Positions 57,464-64,000 of a stretch of 64,000 bases of DNA are shown one piece after another (position 1 is the stretch's first letter; every line of letters begins with the position of its first letter). The DNA lies in NCBI GenBank assembly GCA_963766195.1, contig CAVXYY010000005.1, forward strand, positions 434,001-498,000, in the 5' to 3' direction. Position numbers and translations under genes: made by a program. The DNA comes from JAHEFT01 sp963766195. Lineage in GTDB: Bacteria > Pseudomonadota > Gammaproteobacteria > Xanthomonadales > SZUA-36. The notes beneath the pieces were generated by a model. That model did no database searches and was not told the DNA's origin. It was given only the letters and a program-made list of their open reading frames with translations.

Positions 57464-59638
57464 ATGAATACCATCCAATCGAACCGATCTGGTAAGCGTA
57501 ATCTGCTTATCAAGTTATCGGGCATTCCGCTGGCCCTGTTGCTTTGCGGCTCTGTTTTCGCACAGCCTGCGAATGACGACTGTGAAACAGCCAATGTAAT
57601 TCTATCGTCGGCTCCACCGGATGATTACACGGACAGTGTTGACGCTACCGACGCCACGTTTGATCCAAACGATCCTTTGCTGTCTTGTAACGCCGGCGGG
57701 GGTGGTGACGGCAACCAAACCGTCTGGTGGGTATACACTCCTGATGCCTCAGGAGTAGTTGCTTTTGATACCGCGGGCAGCGTAGAAGCCGGCGGCGGTG
57801 AGCTTGATACCGCAGTTGGTGCGTTCACCGGAAGCTGTGGCGCCTTGGTTCAAGTTGGCTGCATAGACGCGGGGTTGGCTGATGCCCTCAACATGGAAGT
57901 GCAAGCAGGAACCACTTATTACATTAAGGTTGGCCAATATGCCGATGCCAGCGATGCTGGGACAATTGATATGACTGTTGAAGAGGGTGTCCCGCCAAGA
58001 GAACCGGCGAAACTGGTTATAGAATCCTCTTTCCACGGCACTTCCGCCCCGTTGAAGGATATTGTCGGCACTCTGGCTCCTGAGACACTTGCCGCTGCAC
58101 GGGCTGCGCGGGGTCTCGAATCAGTATATGAAGTTCCAAATTTCATGAAAGCCGATGGACAGGCTTCGAAATCTGAAGCTGGCATATCCGGTTCAAAGGT
58201 CGCAGGCAGCGGTAAGGTCAAATGGAATGGCCCCGCTGATCTTTTGCAGGTTTTCCAGGGAGGCGTAAATGACGACAACTGGGACGTGCTGGGAACCTTG
58301 ATCGCGCCACCTGACACGGTCGGTGACGTCGGTAAGAACCATTACGTGCAGATGTTCAACCTGCTGACGGAGATCTTCGACAAGGATGGCAACTCCGTCC
58401 TTGGACCGTTCCCGACCAGCGCGTTTTTCGCCGGAATGAGTGGCAAGTGCGCACATCAGCGACGACGGCGATCCCGATCGTTCTCTATGACGAGGAAACC
58501 GATCGTTGGATGGTGTCCCAGTTCTTGGCGAGCTTCCAGGACGGACTCTGCATCGCAATCTCAGACGGGTGACCCGACCGGAAGCTTACATCAGTACGAA
58601 TTCGACTTCACCGGCATCGGCTTCCCGGATTATCCGAAGTATGGCTTCGCGACCGGCGCCGTCAACGTAATGGTTAACCTGTTCACGCCCTTCCAGGGCT
58701 CTGCATTGGGCGCGATTGACAAGGCGGAGACTGTTGTCCGGCGGACCAGGCGACCATGGTGCTCTTCACCGGCGGCGAGGCCGCCCAACTGGCCTTCGGC
58801 TGGATTCCGGGTGACAACGACGGGCCGGTGTTCGACAATACGCCTGCCGACCTTCTTCACCAACCTCGGCAGTCTCCGGCGATACCATCTTACGTCGCGG
58901 AAATTACGCCGGACTGGGATCACCCCGGAAAATACGGGGCTCGAGCTTCTCGGCGATTCCGGTGACGCCCTGGGACAGCAATCTTTGTGACGCCGACCGC
59001 GGTGCCTGCATTGACGCAGCCGGGTTCAGGTACGACGGAAGGTGGAGACCTCGTCTCCCCGGCATGTCGCAGGAACTATCGCCTACCTCGAGGGCATCAC
59101 GGACCGCATGATGCACCGCGGGCAGACCCGTGATTTCGGCAAGCGCAAAGTGGCCATGCTCAGCCATACGGTCGATGTCGACGGCAAGGGCAAGGCCGGC
59201 GTGCGCTGGTACGAGTTGGAGGAACAAGAAGGATCGTGGCTGGGCAGCTGAAGAAGGAAGAAACCTTCTCACCCGGACGCGCGACCACCGCTGGATGGGC
59301 AGTATCGCTATGACTGCTTCCGGCAGCACCTGCCTCGGCTACAGCATCTCGAGCGAAACCACTGTACCCGAGTATCGGTATCACCGGTCGTAAAGGTACA
59401 TCGAATCACATGAACATCAAGGAAGCCGTGGCTTATGACGGCAACGAGACGGCGATGTTCAGCGCGCTGCCGCCGGTGGGGCGATTACAGCTCCATGTCC
59501 ATCGACCCGGTCGACGACACCTGCTGGTACACCCAGGAGAACGCCAGGCCAAACCAGTCCATCATCCCCGGTACAGATATTCCATTTGGTGAATATTTCG
59601 GTTGGGGAACCCAGATCATTCAGTACGACGTAAACTGA
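57464..59638 (+). pseudogene. Secreted protein, paralogue of the 54-kb gene, heavily frameshifted
   Basis: Start chosen at the ATG preceded by GAGGTAAG. It has a signal peptide (cleavage near VFA-QP), an N-terminal beta-sandwich-like domain (NDDCETANVI, WWVYTPDASGVVAFDT, YYIKVGQYADAS) and then the region shared with the 54-kb gene. From 58440 to the end the frame changes at least six times in 1.2 kb, far more than elsewhere, yet recognisable peptide pieces continue to the final GWGTQIIQYDVN. It could be a dying gene or a very poorly sequenced one. A strong terminator follows. Confidence 0.65.
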
Positions 59639-59667
59639 TAATCGTTATTAAGTTCCAAGAAGCAAGA

Positions 59668-59698
59668 GGGGAGGGTCTCATTGAGGCCCTCCTTTTTT
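59668..59698 (+). terminator. Rho-independent terminator
   Basis: A GGAGGGTCTCA stem pairs with TTGAGGCCCTCC and is followed by seven T. It ends the unit of the preceding secreted-protein gene. Confidence 0.85.
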
Positions 59699-59714
59699 TC
59701 AGGAGGTGTTTGCC

Positions 59715-60110
59715 ATGGATGCCCGGATTCACAAAGCTTTTCCATTCCTGCTGGCGGCAATTTGCTTGGCCGGTGGGCTAGCTTCAGCCATGCCGGTCAG
59801 GGCTGCCGAGACAGGAGTCAGGGGAACAGCACTTTGGGGGCCGGTCAGACCCGGGCCGACCAGGATTGGACAAAGTGATGAGGCGCCCTTCAGTGCGACA
59901 TTTATTGTGCTCGCCGCTCAGTCCGAAGTGGCTCGATTCAGGTCTGACAATAAAGGTAATTTCGAGGTGCTTTTGCCTGCGGGCGAATATGTGATCATCC
60001 CGGACAGAAGGACACCGATCCCCAATCCACAGGCTCAGAGGACGACAGTGACAGTGCCAGCCGATGGATTTGTCGAAGTCACGCTTCGGATCGACACGGG
60101 TATGAGGTAA
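59715..60110 (+). CDS. Exported small beta-sandwich protein
   Basis: A 131-residue protein with signal peptide (cleavage near VRA-AE). The mature part (RGTALWGPVRPGP, then FRSDNKGNFEVLLPAGEYVIIP and VTVPADGFVEVTLRID) looks like a carboxypeptidase regulatory-type or transthyretin-like beta-sandwich. AGGAGG lies eight bases before the ATG. Followed six bases later by a lipoprotein gene. Confidence 0.75.
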   Translation: MDARIHKAFPFLLAAICLAGGLASAMPVRAAETGVRGTALWGPVRPGPTRIGQSDEAPFSATFIVLAAQSEVARFRSDNKGNFEVLLPAGEYVIIPDRRTPIPNPQAQRTTVTVPADGFVEVTLRIDTGMR

Positions 60111-60116
60111 AACTGC

Positions 60117-60488
60117 GTGAAGTGCCAGTATCTAATGACGTGCCTGGTTTTGGTTTTGTCCGGCTGCGGAAGCGGACAGGACAAGCAGCCGGTCCAGTCG
60201 GGGCCGGAATCCAGCCAGCAAACTGCAGAAGCGATCCGCGATCTTTCCGATCGCCTGGGTGTCCCATCCGGCGAAATCGAGGTCGTCAAGGAATCCAGCG
60301 TCACCTGGCGCGACGGCAGCATGGGCTGCCCAAAGGAGGGCATGATGTACACACAGGCGCTGGTTGAAGGGACGCTGATCGTGCTGCGGGTGAATGGCAA
60401 GAACTACCAGTACCACTCAGGCAAGGGCCGCCCGCCTTTCTATTGCGAAAATCCGGAGAAACCCGCGCCTAAGACTTCCCTGGATTGA
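60117..60488 (+). CDS. Small lipoprotein
   Basis: A 123-residue protein with lipobox LVLSGC near residue 17, so it should be lipid-anchored. The mature part contains VTWRDGSMGCPKEGMMYTQA and LRVNGKNYQYHSGKGR followed by Cys, a pattern seen in small periplasmic proteins of unknown function. GTG start. It converges with the DUF349 gene and overlaps its 3' end by 20 bases. Confidence 0.75.
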   Translation: MKCQYLMTCLVLVLSGCGSGQDKQPVQSGPESSQQTAEAIRDLSDRLGVPSGEIEVVKESSVTWRDGSMGCPKEGMMYTQALVEGTLIVLRVNGKNYQYHSGKGRPPFYCENPEKPAPKTSLD

Positions 60489-63148
60489 TTTTCCCGTCGC
60501 TGCAAAACCGCTCCACCCACTCCCCCGACGGCCGCATGGCGATAAAGCCGTTCACCTGCTCCAGCAACTGCTCTTCCTGGCTGCCCAGCGCGTTGGCGCT
60601 GCCCATGCCTTCCACCAGGCGTTGCATCTGGTAGGCCATGCGGGCTTTCTTGTCTTCGGGCGGCGAGTCGACGCCGGCGAGGATCTCGATGCCGATGCAG
60701 GCCTGGCGCAGTTGATCCTCGCTGGCACTTTTCATCCGGACCCTGTTCCCACCAGGCTTGCAGGGCGTCGGTATCGATTCCCCTGGGGAGGTCGCCTTCT
60801 TTTTCCCATAGTTCGGTGGCCTTGGCTTTCGTCCTGCTGCCTTCAGGGCGCAGGCGTGCATTTTTTCCAGCAGGTTGGGCCAGCGTTGCTGCTCTTTCAG
60901 CGCGCGTTGTTTCGCGGCCTCGGCTTGCTCTGCTTTGGCGGCCTTGTATTGTTCCTGCTGCTGGTTTTTCGCGGCGTTTTGCTGCTTGCGCTCCTGCGTC
61001 GAGCCGCGCGAACACGGCGTCGCAGGCCTTGCGGAAGTCGTTCCACAGCTTGCGGTCCACCTGCCTTGGTGTCAGGCCGACGTTTTTCCACTCAGCCTGG
61101 AGGCTCTTGGCGCCGTTGATGGCCTCCCTGCAGGTCTTCCATCTCAACCAGCGCTTGTGCCTGGCTGACCAGTTCCGTCTTGCGGGCGATGTTGCGCTCG
61201 TACTCGTCCTTGATATGGCCGTAGATCTTGTCGCAGATTTTCTGCAGCGCTTTGCGGCTCTTGCGTTCACCCTGGGCGCTGACCGGGCCGATGGCGTTGA
61301 ACGCCGCCCGCGCGGTATCCAGGGTTTTCTGCACCAGTCGCCAGTCGGGAGGGCTGCGGCGCAGTCAGCAGTGTCTCGGCAGCGGCGTCGGTCGAGCCCG
61401 GCCAGGCCATGCGCTTGTCGTAATCTCTCAGCTGGGCGACCAGTTCCATGCGTTGCTTCAGGTGCTCCTTGTGCACCTCGGCCAGTTGTTCAAACGCCAG
61501 TCTTGCAGGGCGCGTAGGCCTCTTCGGCCGCGGCGTGAAATTTTTTCCACAGGGCCTGGTCGCGCCGCGGCGACAGGGGGCCGAGTGCTTTCCATTCCTT
61601 TTGCAGGGCCTTGATCCGGGTGGCCAGGACATCGGGATCGTCTTCGCTGCCGACCAGCGCCGCCATGCGCTCGCACAGCTCGATTTTTTTCGGCTCGATG
61701 GCGAAGCCCTGCCAGTCATGAATTTCGCCCAGCTTGGCCGTCAGCGGCCGCAGTTCCTGGTAGAAATGGTCCTGGCGGCCGGGGCTCAGATGCCTGAGCA
61801 GGTTCCGCAGCCGGTTGTGCACGCGGTCGGCGTTTTTGAAGTGGTTTTCTCCGAGTTCCTTGCGCAGTTCCTCGAAAGCCGTTTCAACCTGCTTCGCGGT
61901 TTCCTGTTCCTGCGATTTCAACTTTTCGAGTTGTTCCTGCAATTGCCCCTGCAGTTCGCGCAGCCCGGTGATGGGCGCGGGCGTTTGGGCGCGGTGGGAA
62001 TCGGGCCACGTCAGTTTCGCCAGTTGTTTGTCGATTTTATTCGAAAGTTTTTGCAGGGCCATGAAGTCCGACTTGTCTACACCGCCGGCCTCGACGTGCA
62101 GTTTTTCCAGGCTCTTTTGCCGGTCCAGCACGCGCTTCGATGACTGCGCCACTTCCCGCCACTGGTTCAGCAGGTCCTTGCAGGACTGGGTCTGTGCTTC
62201 GGAAGGCTGTGCAATAAGCATGGCCGCGACCCATCGCTCCTCGATCCCGTCCAGCGTCTTGCCAAAATCCCGCACCGCCGCGGTCTCGTTCAGAACCAGG
62301 GCTGCCGGATCGATTGCTTCCAACTCCGCCAGCAGCGCGCCGAAACTCTGTTTCGCTTCCCGCACCTGCTGCAGTTGCTGTTGTTCCGCTTCCCGTGCTT
62401 CCGCCCAGGCGGCCAGTCTGTTGGCGCAGATTTCAAGGTCGGTTTCGACCTGCTGTGTCTGTTCCGGACCGGCGTGCGCGCGCAAAAGATTCCAGCGGTC
62501 CCTGAGCAACACGTAGCGGGCCCTGAACTCGGCGGATTCCGGGGCCGTGGCCAGGTTTCCGGTGTCCTCTACCAGCTGTTGCAGCTGTTTGGCTTTCTCG
62601 GCGGCTTCCCGTTCGGCGGCATGGTGTCGATCCACCAGGTCTTTGCAGTGGCGAAAAACCGACTTGTCCTTGTGTTTCGAAAGCTGCATCAACTCTTTGA
62701 GTTTCTCGATGTCGTCGATGCCCTGCGCAGCGCACAGCCGGACCCTGGCCAGCGGGTGGCTTGCCGCGAGCTCCATGCGGGTTTGCAGGCTCTGAACACG
62801 CCCGATCGAGGCGGTGATCAGTTCCGGGTCATCGCTGAGGCCGGCAATCCGGACCAGGGTGGCGTCATCGCTGATGCCCGCCAACTGTCCCGGATCGGGC
62901 AGCAACTGGCCCAGGCGCTGGGCCCTGGCCTGGTTTTGCAGGGGTGGCGCCAGTGATTCGCAGAGTTTGTCCAGGGTTTCGCTGGCGGTTACCCGGGAAA
63001 GCGCATGTGCCCGGACTTCGGGGGCCGGGTCGTTGTGGACCAGCTCAACAAGAATGGACTCGTCGTCGAGTTCATCGATCGCGGCTTTGCGAACCTCGGG
63101 CTTGGGGTGTTGCCACCCGGGCTTGGTAAACGATTCGAACATGGGCAT
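60469..63148 (-). CDS. DUF349 repeat protein
   Basis: About 893 residues, mostly helical, cytoplasmic. The N-terminus has HEAT-like helices (KPEVRKAAIDELDD, DPAPEVRAHALSRV), followed by DUF349 repeats recognisable by KALQKEWKALGPLSPRRDQALWKKF and LQAEWKNVGLTPRQVDRKLW. At least four frameshifts lie between 61.5 and 60.7 kb, while the first 550 codons are clean. The role of DUF349 proteins is not well established. A 49-base piece of its 3' part is copied at 56139-56187. Confidence 0.82.
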
Positions 63149-63185
63149 TCCCTGGAGTCAGTGTGCACAGTTTACCGCGTGAGGC

Positions 63186-63202
63186 CTCTCAACAATATAG
63201 AA
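63186..63202 (+). repeat. Tail of the REP-associated repeat
   Basis: Shares 16 of 17 bases with 37384-37400 (CTCTCAACAAT, A or G, TAGAA), but the GCCGGC core is absent, so it may be a truncated element. It lies between the DUF349 start and the antitoxin gene. Confidence 0.5.
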
Positions 63203-63285
63203 ATTCAGCACGTCATCCCTGGCGTAACCAACCAGAGATGATATAACTGTTTAGCTATTTGACTGTATGACGTTATGAAGATAAG

Positions 63286-63531
63286 ATGATGTTTATGAGT
63301 GAATCTAGCCAAAAAAGAGCAACTGTCTATTTTGACCCTCTCTTGCATAGAGCCCTTCGCATCAAAGCTGCTGAGACTGACACAAGCGTTTCCGACCTGG
63401 TAAATGAAGCGGTCAGGGCAGCACTGGCGGAAGATGCCGCCGATATCGAGGCTTTCGAGGTTCGCGAGACAGAACCGGATTATGCTTTCGAGGACGTTGT
63501 CAAGGATCTGAAACGGCGTGGCAAGATATAG
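63286..63531 (+). CDS. Ribbon-helix-helix antitoxin
   Basis: An 81-residue protein with an N-terminal RHH motif (RATVYFDPLLHRALRIKAAE, then SVSDLVNEAVRAAL) and an acidic C-terminal tail expected to wrap the toxin. Other in-frame ATGs at 63289 and 63295 are possible starts. It overlaps the RelE-like toxin start by 14 bases, the usual order for relBE/parDE-type pairs, and should repress its own promoter. Confidence 0.85.
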   Translation: MMFMSESSQKRATVYFDPLLHRALRIKAAETDTSVSDLVNEAVRAALAEDAADIEAFEVRETEPDYAFEDVVKDLKRRGKI

Positions 63532-63784
63532 CATCCGGATAAAAAAATCCGCACGAAAAGAGCTCGAAGCTGTTGCCACGAAATCCGACCGGCGAAGGAT
63601 CATAGAACGCATAGAATCTCTTGCTGAAAATCCTCGTCCCATTGGATCAAGGAAACTGTCCGGTCGTGAGCGGTACCGTATCCGGCAGGGTCAGTACCGC
63701 ATTTTGTACACGATCGAAAACGATGTGCTGATCATTCACGTGGTCAAAATCGGTCATCGCAAAGACGTTTACCGGCCCCGCTGA
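63518..63784 (+). CDS. RelE/ParE-superfamily toxin
   Basis: An 88-residue basic protein with the RelE/ParE fold signature: KKSARKELEAVATKSDRRRI, then GSRKLSGRERYRIRQGQYRILY, and HVVKIGHRKDVYR at the end. The Arg-rich central strand and C-terminal GHRxDVY match mRNA-cleaving RelE relatives more than gyrase-directed ParE, but this is a judgement. GTG start inside the antitoxin gene. Confidence 0.85.
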   Translation: MARYSIRIKKSARKELEAVATKSDRRRIIERIESLAENPRPIGSRKLSGRERYRIRQGQYRILYTIENDVLIIHVVKIGHRKDVYRPR

Positions 63785-63832
63785 AATTCACACCCTTGAC
63801 AGCAAGTTCGCTGCGCCAGCACCATTCAGGCC

Positions 63833-64000
63833 ATGACAGCATTTTTTGAGTATCCGCACACGGTGGCCGACGAGGACATCGACGAGTTGGGCCATGCCGG
63901 GAATTACCATTACATCAAGTGGATGCAGGCTGCTGCCATAGCCCATTCCACTGCCAACGGCTGGCCGGAACAGCGTTACTACGACTTTGGCGCAGGCTGG
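63833..64000 (+). CDS. Hotdog-fold acyl-CoA thioesterase, N-terminal part
   Basis: The first 56 residues are present before the window ends. DEDIDELGHAGNYHYIKWMQAA matches the DxxGHxNNxxYxxWxE-type start of 4-hydroxybenzoyl-CoA/YbgC-like thioesterases, here with AGNYHY for VNNxxY. Substrate unknown. Confidence 0.7.
   Translation, partial: MTAFFEYPHTVADEDIDELGHAGNYHYIKWMQAAAIAHSTANGWPEQRYYDFGAGW

Overview
The window looks like chromosome from a gammaproteobacterium, possibly a marine or sediment lineage. This rests on a proteobacterial-type gene repertoire (AvtA, malate synthase G, class I PPK2, a DUF349 protein, a DUF3336-patatin), a sucrose-synthesis cluster of the kind known from halotolerant methylotrophs, and an E. 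coli-type LexA box. Many conserved genes are broken by single-base frameshifts, roughly thirty in all. That pattern suggests an uncorrected long-read or metagenomic assembly, so most broken genes are annotated as one gene with a probable sequence error. Two exceptions are treated as possible real decay: kup at 23.6-24.4 kb and the secreted protein gene at 57.5-59.6 kb.

Layout. 0-3.7 kb (minus): the N-terminal part of a NifJ-type pyruvate:ferredoxin oxidoreductase, translationally coupled to a GltD-like oxidoreductase with a ferredoxin tail. 3.97-5.3 kb: glutamine-synthetase family enzyme. 5.3-11.2 kb: sucrose cluster (sucrose-phosphate synthase, sucrose-phosphatase, fructokinase, amylosucrase). 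11.3-14.5 kb: a small conserved protein, aldo/keto reductase, SNF-type transporter and rhodanese. 14.5-20.9 kb: hydrolase, exported proteins, S9 peptidase and DUF885 protein. 20.84-25.10 kb: a 4.2 kb insertion bounded by a 31-bp direct repeat. It carries a PEP-mutase-like gene, a 48-residue membrane protein, a BON-MscS channel, a deleted kup and a coiled-coil protein. 25.1-31.6 kb: PPK2, a pyruvate kinase-like protein, and a CHASE2 cyclase/SH3/M48 operon.

31.7-37.3 kb is a five-gene operon joining a heteromeric 2-oxoacid:ferredoxin oxidoreductase (fused gamma-delta, alpha, beta) to an Nfn-type transhydrogenase pair (NfnAB), bordered by REP-like repeats. With the NifJ locus, the window encodes two separate 2-oxoacid/ferredoxin systems, each beside a GltD-family flavoprotein. 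37.4-44.0 kb: MFS transporter, patatin, then a Tat-exported epimerase, a PLP decarboxylase and an SLC13 transporter. 44.1-50.0 kb (minus): unknown exported protein, malate synthase G, dihaem cytochrome c, and a PKD-CAP secreted protein. 50.2-53.9 kb: avtA, an HNH endonuclease under a LexA-like operator, and an aldo/keto reductase. 54.0-60.5 kb: two related secreted proteins, an ankyrin protein and small exported proteins. 60.5-64 kb: DUF349 protein, a toxin-antitoxin pair and a thioesterase cut by the window edge.

The observations most worth following are the repeat-bounded island, the LexA box with an embedded -10 element in front of the DUF222/HNH gene, the apparent reuse of a transporter's last helix as the signal anchor of the DUF885 enzyme, and a microhomology-joined scar built from pieces of two nearby genes. 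No tRNA, rRNA, CRISPR array or complete insertion sequence was recognised.
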